Part shown: positions 42,843-52,219 of the stretch, piece by piece
How positions within the stretch are numbered: the first letter of the stretch is position 1
How the letters are laid out: each line of letters starts with the position of its first letter
NCBI RefSeq assembly: GCF_046244385.1
Contig: NZ_CP176366.1
Location: 3,803,518 to 3,867,517, forward strand
Length of the DNA: 64,000 nt
DNA from: Methanospirillum stamsii
Lineage (GTDB): Archaea > Halobacteriota > Methanomicrobia > Methanomicrobiales > Methanospirillaceae
Direction: 5' to 3'
Notes under the pieces: model-generated
What the model was told of the DNA's origin: nothing
Databases searched by the model: none
Seen by the model: only the letters and a program-made list of their open reading frames with translations
Program-made: the position numbers and the translations under genes

Positions 42843-44256
42843 ATGTCTCACATTAAATTTATCAATCGGATCTATGAGCTCGCATTTCTTGAAGAAAGGT
42901 ATCGCTCAAAAAACTCTGAATTGCTCATACTCTATGGAAGGAGGCGGGCTTTGAAAGACTGAACTTCTCATCCACTTTTTAGAGAATAAACAAGGAATAT
43001 ACATCCTGGCAACAACGGAATCGGAAAAGGTCAACATCGGACTCTTTGCTAAAGAAATTGGAGATTTCCTTGATGATCCAAATTTTGCATTCGTATCGTA
43101 TCCATCATTTGAATCACTCTGGACTAGTTTTCTATCACATCAACAGTTTAAGAAAATAGCCTTGGAACAGAGGAAAATTCCTATAATAATTGACGAATTT
43201 CCATATCTCATCGAGAGAAACCGAACAATTCCATCTCAATTCCAGCGAATCTGGGATCTGCATATGCGAGATAGTCCGGTGATGCTTATCCTCTCCGGTT
43301 CCAGCATCGGTATTATGGAACAGGAGGTTCTTGGATATAAGAGCCCCCTGTATGGGAGAAGAACCGGACAATGGCAGGTTGAACCATTGTCTTTTGAGCA
43401 TCTCAAGGAATTTCTTCCATGGTCCGGTGTATTCCTTGCCCAGGTATGGTTTATTACAGGAGGAATTCCTGCATACCTTGAATTGTTTGATCCAACCACC
43501 GACTTCTGGTCAAATGTTTCAAGACTCTTTCTTACCAAAGGTGCATACCTCACGATGGAGGCAGAATTACTCCTTCAATATGAATTCAGGGAACCTGCAA
43601 ATTATCAGACTATTCTTAAAGCAATAGCAGAGCGTCATACCTCACTAGGCGAGATAATTCAACAATCTGGTCTTGACCGGAGTATGGTCTCTAAATACCT
43701 TTCAGTTTTAATAAAACTTCACATTGTTCGTGAAGAATTACCAGTTACCGCTACTCCGGGGTCCAGGAAACGGAGATACCGGATTTCAGATCCATATCTC
43801 TCTTTCTGGTTCAGATTTGTTTATCCGGAAATGACCGCTATAGAAGCAAGGCAGACATCACAAGTTCTTGAACGAATTAAGGATAACTTTCCCAGATTTT
43901 CAGGAACACTCTTTGAACTTCTTACAGAACATCTCATCAGAGAAAAAATTTTCTTTCCGGATACCCCCATAAACCAGCTTGGAAGGTGGTGGCACAATGA
44001 GACGGAGATTGATCTGGTAGGCATTTCAGAAAGTGAAGATTCTATGATATGTGTTGAATGCAAATGGACAGATCTTTCCCAAAATGAAGCAAGGGTAATC
44101 CTCAAAAAACTCGAGGAGAAAAGCCAGATGATCAGATGGAGGAATGACAAAAGAAAGACGATTTATGCCCTGGTTGGAAGAAAAATAGCAGGGAAGAGTG
44201 AGATCCGCAAATCCGGATATGAAGTGTATGATCTTTCGGATATTAACCGGATATAG
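42843..44256 (+). pseudogene. DUF234-type AAA ATPase, frameshifted in Walker A
   Basis: From ATG at 42843 the frame reads an archaeal ATPase start (NRIYELAFLEERYRSKNSEL, LLILYGRRR) and hits TGA at 42960. The next frame continues with the rest: FLENKQGIYILATTES, PIIIDEFPYL (Walker B, with the visible part from 43162), MLILSGSSIGIMEQ, and the C-terminal DUF234 nuclease-like domain (NETEIDLVGISE, CVECKWTD). The Walker A VGKT is exactly where the frame breaks (CGGGCTTTGAAAGACT in place of a VGKT-coding stretch). With the P-loop gone, ATP binding is lost. About 470 residues when whole. Confidence 0.82.
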
Positions 44257-44288
44257 GACACCACAGAAAAAATATGGTAATTTATCTT

Positions 44289-44486
44289 TCAGAACCGTCC
44301 GGATACTCCGATAATGTACAGATCTCCCTCATCACTGAGGTCATCATCTTTCCAGATGGTCCGGACAATCCCTTTGGCCGGTTCCAGGAACTTAATCCAG
44401 AGCATAACGGACGAAATACCGGATGCAAGGGACATCCCTACCGAAAGGAAACTGATAAGTAATTCAAGTGTCATCTGTTTCTCCAA
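44289..44486 (-). CDS. Small single-helix membrane protein, third gene of an unknown cluster
   Basis: 65 residues; the start may be Met5 (44474). One hydrophobic helix (LELLISFLSVGMSLASGISS), then WIKFLEPAKGIVRTIW and an acidic tail. Its start overlaps the previous gene by 11-23 bases, so it is translated with it. No family recognised. Confidence 0.6.
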   Translation of the reverse strand: MEKQMTLELLISFLSVGMSLASGISSVMLWIKFLEPAKGIVRTIWKDDDLSDEGDLYIIGVSGRF

Positions 44487-45024
44487 ATTGCATATGTTCT
44501 GAAATATTCAACATTCCGGCCACATCAGAGGCATAGTTAAGTGACTGGTTGGCATCTGAAAATGCCCGTGTAAGGAGTATCCCGGAACCATTGGCCTGTA
44601 TGAGATATCGTGAAATATCCTCCGGTCCCGGAAGTTTTGCAGAAGAATACACTCCATGTTGCATAAGACCTGATACAGAGGTTTCATGATGCCTTTTTGT
44701 CTGATTGTTTTCTGGTTCAAAGATACATAACGGAGGATTCTCATCGTCATTTATCCGGACCGATGAGTATTCATCAATTCCCATAGGGCCTTCTGACGTT
44801 GCCATGGTTTTTGCCTGTATTCTCTCTCCGGTCAGTAATTCACGGAGTATCATTGCCGGATCGGTGGTAAAGAGATCCTGCGTAAGTGTTGTGCCCGGAC
44901 CAAGGACTGAAGAAGAGACCCATGATGCACCTGAACAGACAATGGAAGAAGAGACAGAATCAGCACAGACAAACCCGAAGACAAGGAGAAGAAGAAAGAA
45001 GGATAAAACCGCATATCGGTTCAT
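44464..45024 (-). CDS. Secreted hypothetical protein, second gene of an unknown cluster
   Basis: 186 residues. Signal peptide (YAVLSFFLLLLVFGFVCADS). The mature part has two Cys (IVCSGASW, PPLCIFEPE) that could pair, and Ser/Asn-rich loops, with IQANGSGILLTRAFSDANQS near the end. No recognised domain. It lies 24 bases after the first gene and overlaps the third. Confidence 0.62.
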   Translation of the reverse strand: MNRYAVLSFFLLLLVFGFVCADSVSSSIVCSGASWVSSSVLGPGTTLTQDLFTTDPAMILRELLTGERIQAKTMATSEGPMGIDEYSSVRINDDENPPLCIFEPENNQTKRHHETSVSGLMQHGVYSSAKLPGPEDISRYLIQANGSGILLTRAFSDANQSLNYASDVAGMLNISEHMQFGETDDT

Positions 45025-45048
45025 TATTTCTCCAAAAAAAGGCCGGGA

Positions 45049-45552
45049 TCAGGCCAGTTCAGGAACTGTGTCTGCCCAGGTCTCGATGGTGTTCTTGATA
45101 CTGTCCGATTCAAAACTGCTAATGGAGACCTTATCACGTTTAAAATTCACATTAAATAGTTCTCCTTCTGAAGAATGACATTTCAGGGTTACATTGAATG
45201 CATCTTCAGAGCTGTCATGAGAAGCGTTACCTCCCATGGCTGATGCGATGGCCGTATTTGCAAGGATTGTTGCAATGTTTGTGTCAAATCCTCCGGATGT
45301 CTTTGCCCGGACAGAAATTTTTCCAACCTGTTTTCCTTCCGTGTTCTCGTAGATGATTGCTCCGGAATAATACTCTGAGCTCTTTAATACCGGCGGAAGA
45401 GTAGATCCTCCGGAAATATAGGTTGTGCATCCCCAGGGGTTATCAGTGATGATTGCACTGATGATGGTGTTCATGGCTTCCTTACTTGCGAACGGTGTGG
45501 TAAGTTTTCGTTCTACATTCTTTACTACTGATTTTGAGGTAAAATCGGCCAT
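45049..45552 (-). CDS. Hypothetical protein, first gene of an unknown cluster
   Basis: 167 residues from ATG at 45552 (MADFTSKSVVKNVERKL); an upstream ATG at 45567 is in frame. No signal peptide. Residues include NPWGCTTYISGGSTLPPVLK and YSGAIIYENTEGKQVGKISV, then NIATILANTAIASAMGGNAS, an Ala/Gly helix. A beta-rich C-terminal segment ends in TWADTVPELA. It looks like a small alpha/beta cytoplasmic protein. It forms an operon with the secreted and membrane genes that follow. Function unknown. Confidence 0.62.
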   Translation of the reverse strand: MADFTSKSVVKNVERKLTTPFASKEAMNTIISAIITDNPWGCTTYISGGSTLPPVLKSSEYYSGAIIYENTEGKQVGKISVRAKTSGGFDTNIATILANTAIASAMGGNASHDSSEDAFNVTLKCHSSEGELFNVNFKRDKVSISSFESDSIKNTIETWADTVPELA

Positions 45553-45647
45553 AGTTTTTCCTGTCACGTCATGTGACAGAACAGAATCAGAATCTATGGA
45601 TATACCTTTTTATCCGGGAAGAAAACCGGCAGAGACATTGTGAGATA

Positions 45648-45661
45648 TTCCGGATCCGGAA
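45648..45661. promoter_or_regulatory. 14-base perfect palindrome upstream of the unknown cluster
   Basis: TTCCGGATCCGGAA lies about 96 bases before the start at 45552. CCGG is very common in this genome, so chance is possible, but the length and placement suit a regulator site. Confidence 0.3.
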
Positions 45662-45805
45662 GTGTTTTCGCATCCGTTATGAGTGAAATGATAGAGAGCA
45701 GTCATTTTTTCACCATCATGATGAATTATACTTGAAAGGACGAAATTTTTTACTGCTTTTGGAGTAATTCAAGATACTTCGGTCAAATATATGCGAACGG
45801 GGAGT

Positions 45806-47122
45806 TCATAGAGATAACAGAAATTTTACGACAGGTTTGCAGTATATGGTAATATCATTGCTTTCAATAACGTCTTCATAATCGTTTGTGAGCAGAATAG
45901 ATTTTGCGTTTTCATGCCCCTCTAAAGGTATTTTCAGACCAGTCAATTCACGCGATGGAATATCCTGCACCGACATATCATCATACCAGACCTGTATCCG
46001 ATGGCTGATATTCAGCCCTTCCTTAACAATAAAATCTATCTCGGTTCCATTTTTCGAGAAAAATACCTCTTCATACTGTTGTTTCAGAAAACAGGCAACA
46101 ACATTTTCCACCTGCCATCCGGAATCTTCGGAAAATGAAAATGCAACACGATTACGAAGCCCGTTATCAATTGCATATGGTTTGAACCCTGAGCGAATAG
46201 ACTGTTTCAGTGAATACGAAAATCCTGTAATCTGAAACAGCAGGTAACATTCCAGAATTGCAGATATATAATGTTCTGTTTTATCCTGTGAAATTGAGAA
46301 ATTTTTTTTCAGTTTAGATATACTGGTAGGTCTTGCCACCTGTGTAAGCAGAGAAACGGCGAGATTTCGAAGAGTTGCCACATCCCTGATCTCATACCGG
46401 GAAACAATATCCCGATAGAGTATATCATCAAAATAACTTTTCAGAAGAATCTTCTTCTCATTTTCTGTTTTTTTTAGTGTTACTTCAGGAAAACCACCAT
46501 AAATGAGAAATTCTCCGAATAATTTTCTGATTATTGTTTTTTTACTAATATAATCCAGTTCAGAATCAACACTAATCCCGTGGAACCGAAGGTATTCTAC
46601 AAAAGAGAGAGGAAAAACCTCGAATGCAACATTTCTACCGGTTAGTTTTGTTCCAATCTCACGAGAAAGTATGGATGCGGATGAACCAGTCACAAAAAAT
46701 TTGATATCCTCTGTATCCTGTCGACCTCTTACCCATGATTCCCATCCTGCCACCTGTTGAATCTCATCTAGAAAAATCCAGCACTTTCCTTCCGGATATA
46801 CTCGTTCCCGATACGTGCGATAGATATCTTCAAGAAGTGAGAGAGAATACTCTGATGCAAACAGGGGTTCTTCCATGTTTATCCGCAGGATTGCAACAGA
46901 TGGAATCCCCATTTTTAGCAATTCCAGAATAACCTGATTGAGGAGTGTGGATTTTCCTGATCGCCGTATTCCTTTCAGAACCAGTACCTCTTTGGAATAG
47001 ACTTGTTCAAGACAAGCCGAGAGCAGAGAACGAGGAATGCCAGCATCAATAGTCCCGGATATCCAAAAAGGATTATAGGCTGACAGTATTTCAAGTATTT
47101 TTGAGGTGTTCACAATTATCAC
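45806..47122 (-). CDS. DUF4143-type AAA ATPase
   Basis: 438 residues. Walker A is KGIRRSGKSTLLNQVI (about 50-65), Walker B CWIFLDEIQQV, followed by KFFVTGSSASILSREIGTKL, the usual sensor region. The C-terminal half is DUF4143: FGEFLIYGGFPEVTLKK, SYFDDILYRDIVSRY, and a nuclease-like end (KNGTEIDFIVKEG). Such proteins are widespread in archaea with unknown partners. Unlike the ATPase at 42843 it is intact. It stands alone. Confidence 0.87.
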   Translation of the reverse strand: MIIVNTSKILEILSAYNPFWISGTIDAGIPRSLLSACLEQVYSKEVLVLKGIRRSGKSTLLNQVILELLKMGIPSVAILRINMEEPLFASEYSLSLLEDIYRTYRERVYPEGKCWIFLDEIQQVAGWESWVRGRQDTEDIKFFVTGSSASILSREIGTKLTGRNVAFEVFPLSFVEYLRFHGISVDSELDYISKKTIIRKLFGEFLIYGGFPEVTLKKTENEKKILLKSYFDDILYRDIVSRYEIRDVATLRNLAVSLLTQVARPTSISKLKKNFSISQDKTEHYISAILECYLLFQITGFSYSLKQSIRSGFKPYAIDNGLRNRVAFSFSEDSGWQVENVVACFLKQQYEEVFFSKNGTEIDFIVKEGLNISHRIQVWYDDMSVQDIPSRELTGLKIPLEGHENAKSILLTNDYEDVIESNDITIYCKPVVKFLLSL

Positions 47123-47372
47123 CGATGTAACCTATAATAATGACAATATTTTGACCGACATATCGGTTAAATGTTTCGTGAGTGGAAAAAAAGTTCGTCA
47201 ATTACGTCATTGTACCTTCAAAAATTGTGAGAATAATGAGGAGGGAACATGCCTATCCGGCCTATAGTGTTCTGATTACAGATTCTCCAAACATTTTTTC
47301 AAGATATATTTTTAGTCAGGAAGGGTCAAATGGCTGACCTTTTCACCGAAGTCCCTCAAAAATTTTTAATTT

Positions 47373-48578
47373 TCAAATTAAACTACATTGGATTTTTTTC
47401 CGATTTATGGTCATCATCATAAAGTACACCGTGATAGCGATTGCAAGGAGAAGACCGGACAAAAACCCCATACCATACCCGGATGCAGTAATTATCACCC
47501 CGGTCACAAACGGACCGGATGAGTGCCCGATATCCATAATTGAAGACAATGCACCCATAGAGGCGCCCATCTCTTCTTTACGAGCAATATCTGCGATATA
47601 TTTCGTCGTTGCAACGGTTGAAAGTGACATTCCGATTCCGGATGTGAGGGTGAGAATTAAAAGGAGAATTATCGCCCTACAAAATGGTATCAGAAAGACC
47701 GAGAGACCCAAAAGCATGAGACCTGCCATAATCTGGTACCGGGGATCCTGTTTGTCTGCCATTTTTCCGAAAAACGGTTTTGTAAGAGCAATTGAAAGAA
47801 CCTGCACGGCAAAGAAGATACCAATGAGATATACCTCAAACCCCTGACTTACTAAATAGACCGGAAAAAAGGTCTCAAATGCTCCGAAAATAAAATACGT
47901 CCCCATGTCAACATAAGCCGTGGCCCGGAGCCGGGAGTCGGCCCAAAAAACCTGAAGACTTTTCACAAACACGTCAAAGGTCAGGGTTACATCAAGTCCT
48001 TTCTTATCTCCGGGAATCCGGAATATGAGCAAACAGACAATAAGACCTGCAATAAAAGCGGCGAGATACACACTCTGGTACCGGAAAAGACCGGGAGTTA
48101 TCGCAAAAAATGATATGAGCAAACCGCCCACGAGCGGAGCTACGGTCCGGCCATAGAGTGTGGCAGATGAATACTGACCGATTCGTTCACCTTTTGTACT
48201 GGAAAACCGTTCGGCTATGATTGCAGATACCACCGGTCCCAGAATCGCCGTTGCCATCCCATGAAAGAACCGGACCGGGATGAGCATAAAGGGATCTGTG
48301 ATGAAAAGATAGAGAAGTGGAGCGACAAGGAAGACTCCTCCGGCGAAAAGGAGCATACGTCTCCTCCCCAGACGATCAGATATGACTCCGACCGGAAAAC
48401 TGAGGAGAATTCCGGCAAGGGGCGATATTGCGGATATCAAACCGATGAGGGCATCATTTGCCCCAAGAGAAGATGCATACAGAGGAAGGACAGGGTTTTT
48501 TGATATTGTGGTAGAGAATATTGCGAGAAAACCAATAATTGAGAGCTGGACAATGTATGCCCTATCGGTAAGACTCAT
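47373..48578 (-). CDS. MFS transporter
   Basis: 401 residues, about 12 hydrophobic helices. The loop 2-3 signature is present (GVISDRLGRRRMLLFAG) and a second half-signature appears as FFGKMADKQDPRYQIMAGLM. This is the drug/metabolite-efflux type of the major facilitator family, using the proton or sodium gradient. It lies 53 bases downstream of the ABC exporter's permease gene on the same strand and could be co-transcribed, which would make a three-gene efflux group. Substrate unknown. Confidence 0.9.
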   Translation of the reverse strand: MSLTDRAYIVQLSIIGFLAIFSTTISKNPVLPLYASSLGANDALIGLISAISPLAGILLSFPVGVISDRLGRRRMLLFAGGVFLVAPLLYLFITDPFMLIPVRFFHGMATAILGPVVSAIIAERFSSTKGERIGQYSSATLYGRTVAPLVGGLLISFFAITPGLFRYQSVYLAAFIAGLIVCLLIFRIPGDKKGLDVTLTFDVFVKSLQVFWADSRLRATAYVDMGTYFIFGAFETFFPVYLVSQGFEVYLIGIFFAVQVLSIALTKPFFGKMADKQDPRYQIMAGLMLLGLSVFLIPFCRAIILLLILTLTSGIGMSLSTVATTKYIADIARKEEMGASMGALSSIMDIGHSSGPFVTGVIITASGYGMGFLSGLLLAIAITVYFMMMTINRKKIQCSLI

Positions 48579-48631
48579 AGCATAATATAGAATAAATATT
48601 CATATAAACCCCTATCGAAACCAAAATTTGA

Positions 48632-49360
48632 TTATAATTTTACTCTCCTAAACATCTTCACATTGATAGACACCACAATTATCGTCAAAATAACGAGGAT
48701 GAGGATGCTCTGTCCGGGAATGAGCCCGGCGGTTACATCCCGGATTGAATCAATGGCAATACTGAGAGGATTCACATGAGCAGGAATCCGTAACCATTCC
48801 GGCATGGAAGAATACGGCATCATTGCACTTGATGTGAAAAAAAGAGGCATCGTAATCATTGCGGTGACTGCTGCATAATTATCATGTTCACCGACGGAAA
48901 TTGCAAGTGTTGTGGTTATTGATGAGAGCAGGCATCCAAAGAGTATCAGGATAAGATATACTCCGATAATCTGTGCAGGGGAATACACCGGAACACCGAG
49001 GAAAAAGGCCAGTACGAGAATGATTGTTGACTGGATAATGCCCCGGATAGTAGTAACAAGGATTTTTCCAAAGAGAATGGATTCACGTGCCGGTGGGAGA
49101 GCCATAAACTTATTGTAAAATCCGAGAATTTTATCCATGATAATCAGTGCTCCTCCCTGCATCGATGCCGATAATGTGGTCATTACTAATATTCCAGGAG
49201 TGACAAACGCCAGGTAATTATCCGTGAACGTTACCGGGAGAGCCAGCCCGACAAAGATAAGCCATGCTGCCGGAGCCACCAGGGCAGAAATAAACCCCCA
49301 TTTTCCCCGGAACCAGCGGATGAGATCACGAACGCAATAAATTATGATTGCATTCATCAT
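48632..49360 (-). CDS. ABC-2 type permease (second exporter)
   Basis: 242 residues, six hydrophobic helices. ABC-2 features: TPGILVMTTLSASMQGGALI, IMDKILGFYNKFMALPPARE (coupling region), SSAMMPYSSMPEWLRIPAHV and NPLSIAIDSIRDV. It overlaps the ATPase gene by ATGA (49357-49360). Equivalent in layout to the pair at 11909-13656 but clearly diverged. Confidence 0.9.
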   Translation of the reverse strand: MMNAIIIYCVRDLIRWFRGKWGFISALVAPAAWLIFVGLALPVTFTDNYLAFVTPGILVMTTLSASMQGGALIIMDKILGFYNKFMALPPARESILFGKILVTTIRGIIQSTIILVLAFFLGVPVYSPAQIIGVYLILILFGCLLSSITTTLAISVGEHDNYAAVTAMITMPLFFTSSAMMPYSSMPEWLRIPAHVNPLSIAIDSIRDVTAGLIPGQSILILVILTIIVVSINVKMFRRVKL

Positions 49361-50313
49361 CTCTTCCCCATCATGTTCCGGAATCTGCTCATGTTTATCG
49401 GTCGGGTATCTTCATAATCATCGACAAGATGAAGAAATACGTCGTCCAGAGTTGGTTTTCTTGCATAAAGAGAATGGAGTGTTAACCCCTGGGATAAAAC
49501 CTCCCGGCGAATCAGTTCGGATGCCATCTGACCATCATGAGCGAGAAATGTAATTTCATCTTCCTGCTGCCCGATGAACCGGATATCCGGGATATTGCTA
49601 AAGGAAAAGTTCCCATTTATGGTAGCGACGATGATGTCTCCGTTTATAATGGTCTTAAGTGAAGCAGGAGTGTCACATTTCCGTACCCTTCCCTTATCAA
49701 TAAAGGCGATCCGGTCACAATTCCGGTCAGCCTCATCCATGTAATGAGTAGTAACAAAAACGGTCATTCCTTTTTTTCTGAGTGAACGGATATGGTCCCA
49801 GATCTTTCTCCGGGCAGCAACGTCCAGACCCACGGTTGGTTCATCAAGAAAGAGAACCTCCGGGTCATGAACCAGAGCCTGGGCCAGTTCAAGACGCCTC
49901 CTCATCCCTCCGGAGTATGTTTTGACATAATCATCCGCTCTCTCGGCTAAATCCAAAACTCCTATCACCTCATCAGTCATCTCCTTTGGACGGCTGACCC
50001 CGTATAATTCAGCAAAAAACCGGACATTTTCACGTCCGGTCAGGCGAACATCAAGTGCCATATCCTGGGGAACATAACTGATCTGTTCCCGGACTTTTTT
50101 TGGGTATTTGACAACATCTATTCCACAAACAGATGCTGTCCCTTTTGTCGGTTCAAGAAGCGTGGTAAACATGAGAACAGTCGTGGTCTTTCCGGACCCG
50201 TTCGGTCCAAGGAGACCAAAGATCTCATTTCCCACATCAATATTCATTGAATCAACTGCACAGAGATTTCCGTAATAGCAGGTGAGATCCTCTGCAACAA
50301 GTTTTGAGTTCAT
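49357..50313 (-). CDS. ABC transporter ATP-binding protein (second exporter)
   Basis: 318 residues. Walker A GPNGSGKTTTVLMF, signature YSGGMRRRLELAQAL, Walker B EVLFLDEPTVGLD, H-loop TTHYMDEADRNCDRIAF, and a C-terminal extension with DDVFLHL as in DrrA-type exporters. Forms a transporter with the overlapping permease. Exported compound unknown. Confidence 0.92.
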   Translation of the reverse strand: MNSKLVAEDLTCYYGNLCAVDSMNIDVGNEIFGLLGPNGSGKTTTVLMFTTLLEPTKGTASVCGIDVVKYPKKVREQISYVPQDMALDVRLTGRENVRFFAELYGVSRPKEMTDEVIGVLDLAERADDYVKTYSGGMRRRLELAQALVHDPEVLFLDEPTVGLDVAARRKIWDHIRSLRKKGMTVFVTTHYMDEADRNCDRIAFIDKGRVRKCDTPASLKTIINGDIIVATINGNFSFSNIPDIRFIGQQEDEITFLAHDGQMASELIRREVLSQGLTLHSLYARKPTLDDVFLHLVDDYEDTRPINMSRFRNMMGKR

Positions 50314-50703
50314 ATCTTTCAGTTTTTATTTCATTTTGGATATTGTCACCAAATCAGTTACATTTTCGGTATTGCCTTATTTACCCTCAAACCCGGTGAA
50401 AAGGGGATCTGATGGAATACAGGGTAAAAGAAATTTAAATTCCGTACTATAACGAAAATATAATTGAATAATGCCGATTTTCTGTTTGAACCATGTAAAA
50501 AATATGAGGTTCAGGCTAATATGAGTATTCAAAAAATTTTGTGTACTTAATTACATAAAATTTACACATTTTCTTAAAAATTTTGTAAATTTTGTTCCAC
50601 GAAAATCTAAATCACATGCCAGAATATAATTGATCGAAATACTCAATACTATCAAGCGTCCTGGTTGAATAGTGGATTCCAAAAGTACATCAGGAGAATT
50701 AAA
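50314..50703. other. AT-rich divergent intergenic region
   Basis: 390 bases between the exporter and the CooT-like gene. It is very AT-rich with several T-runs. No gene or perfect repeat seen; it must hold the promoters of both neighbours. Confidence 0.4.
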
Positions 50704-50910
50704 ATGTGTGAATTTAACGTATATCGTGTGGGTGAAAACCCGGAAGACAAAGAACTGGTTGCAAAAGATATTGTTATTGTAAAGTCCCAGGATAACCGTA
50801 TTGTTCTATTAAATGTCCTTGGTGTGCCGGTATATGTTGAGTCTGTGATAATCCGGGAAGTAAATACCATGACACAGGAGTTAATCCTTCAGAAAACCGA
50901 TTCTTCTTAA
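50704..50910 (+). CDS. CooT-family small nickel-binding protein
   Basis: 68 residues from ATG at 50704, with AGGAGA eight bases upstream; an in-frame ATG at 50665 is less likely. It begins MCEFNVYRVG with Cys 2, the residue used by CooT to bind nickel, and continues with the small beta-barrel typical of the family (ELVAKDIVIVKSQDNRIVLL, VLGVPVYVESVIIREV). CooT dimers hand nickel to nickel enzymes; methanogens need nickel for hydrogenases, CO dehydrogenase and cofactor F430. No nickel enzyme is next to it. Confidence 0.8.
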   Translation: MCEFNVYRVGENPEDKELVAKDIVIVKSQDNRIVLLNVLGVPVYVESVIIREVNTMTQELILQKTDSS

Positions 50911-51242
50911 ATGGGGGGGTTAAGTGCTTGTATCCGGTTTTACAGAGCCTGCTCACGAAAGATCATCCGGATACGGGAGAATATACATCATTGTGTGTTC
51001 GATGTGACGTTTCCCCCTTGTTCTGGTTAAATTAGATAAAGAGCCATTGAAGAACCGATTAAATCTCGGAAAGTATCCTCTGCTCCAAATTTATGGAAGT
51101 TATTTTGTGTGATTCTGTTCTTTGTGATGGGCAAGTTCACCAAAATTCCACGGTTTGTTTTATCATCAGGAAGAAAATAATGAACCTTTATGATAAATTT
51201 CCATGAAGGTGATAAAAAACATTACATGGTTTTCTTACAACA
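50911..51242. other. Intergenic region with a distant inverted repeat
   Basis: 332 bases. GTATCCGG (50930-50937) and CCGGATAC (50967-50974) form an 8-base stem with a 29-base loop just after the CooT-like gene, perhaps a transcript end. No gene seen in the rest. Confidence 0.35.
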
Positions 51243-52088
51243 TCAGATGTTTAATCCAGATTCATAGGTTAATTTCTTCTGGAACCTTTCAATGCCACCG
51301 GTTACTGATATTGAATCTTTCCAGGTATTCGTCGCAGAGACATTGTTGGATCGTTCCCTGGCTTCCATAATTGAGCCACCAAAGTCAGTTTTTATCGTCC
51401 CCATTGCTGGGCTGTTCATATCAGAATCTGGTCTCACTGCAATGAGATAATTAAGTGCTGATGGATATTGTGTGTAATAAGTTACCGCTCGTGCCACTCC
51501 TCTGGTTGAGAGTTGTCCGGTGTTGAAATTCAGTAATTTACTGTCTGCTTTGATAATATTGCAAAATGCTGGAAAATAATCGGGATCATTTTCTGCAAAT
51601 ACGCACCTGACATATTGACGTTTAAAATCCCAGTTTCCTGCAACATCCAGAGACCATGATTCTCCTCCTGAAAGATGGGATCCTTCTTTTGTCCGATATG
51701 TAAGAACTTTTTCAGTTTGTAGGTTATACCTTGACGTTGCCTTATTTTTTGAATTATACGCAACTTTTTTGCCTATTGCGATGCTTCCTCCTGAACTCCG
51801 GAGTGAATCATCCCATTGAAGTATCGCAATGCTCTCAGTTCTGTTCAATATTCCATCGTGAATATGTCCATAATCATATGTTCCATTGACATACAAACGC
51901 TGATAATCAATAGTCCAGTCAACAGAACTTTCTTCACTCATTATCCCGACTGCTTTTATTTCAGTATCTATGGTAAATATCTGATTTTCTGCAACTTCAC
52001 TCGGAAGTCTGTCCGCAATAACGAGAGCACAGAGATTTGTGCAGACAATGAAAATCAGAACCATTAAAAATTTTCTAAAAATGTTCAT
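51243..52088 (-). CDS. Secreted hypothetical protein
   Basis: 281 residues. Signal peptide (FLMVLIFIVCTNLCALVIAD). The mature part is beta-rich with many Ser, Thr and Tyr (DWTIDYQRLYVNGTYDYGHI, HLSGGESWSLDVAGNWDF), one Cys pair (VRCVFAEND, FPAFCNIIKAD) and no terminal anchor. No family recognised. Base composition is AT-rich relative to the housekeeping genes. Confidence 0.68.
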   Translation of the reverse strand: MNIFRKFLMVLIFIVCTNLCALVIADRLPSEVAENQIFTIDTEIKAVGIMSEESSVDWTIDYQRLYVNGTYDYGHIHDGILNRTESIAILQWDDSLRSSGGSIAIGKKVAYNSKNKATSRYNLQTEKVLTYRTKEGSHLSGGESWSLDVAGNWDFKRQYVRCVFAENDPDYFPAFCNIIKADSKLLNFNTGQLSTRGVARAVTYYTQYPSALNYLIAVRPDSDMNSPAMGTIKTDFGGSIMEARERSNNVSATNTWKDSISVTGGIERFQKKLTYESGLNI

Positions 52089-52219
52089 TTTGTGTCTATT
52101 GATGTGAATTCCTTTTTATTAGAGACTAATTGAAAAATAATAATCAGATTTTCAATCAATCCTCTCAGGTTTTTTCTGTAATCAATTAAAAATTTGATTT
52201 TCTAAAAAAACCCACTTTA

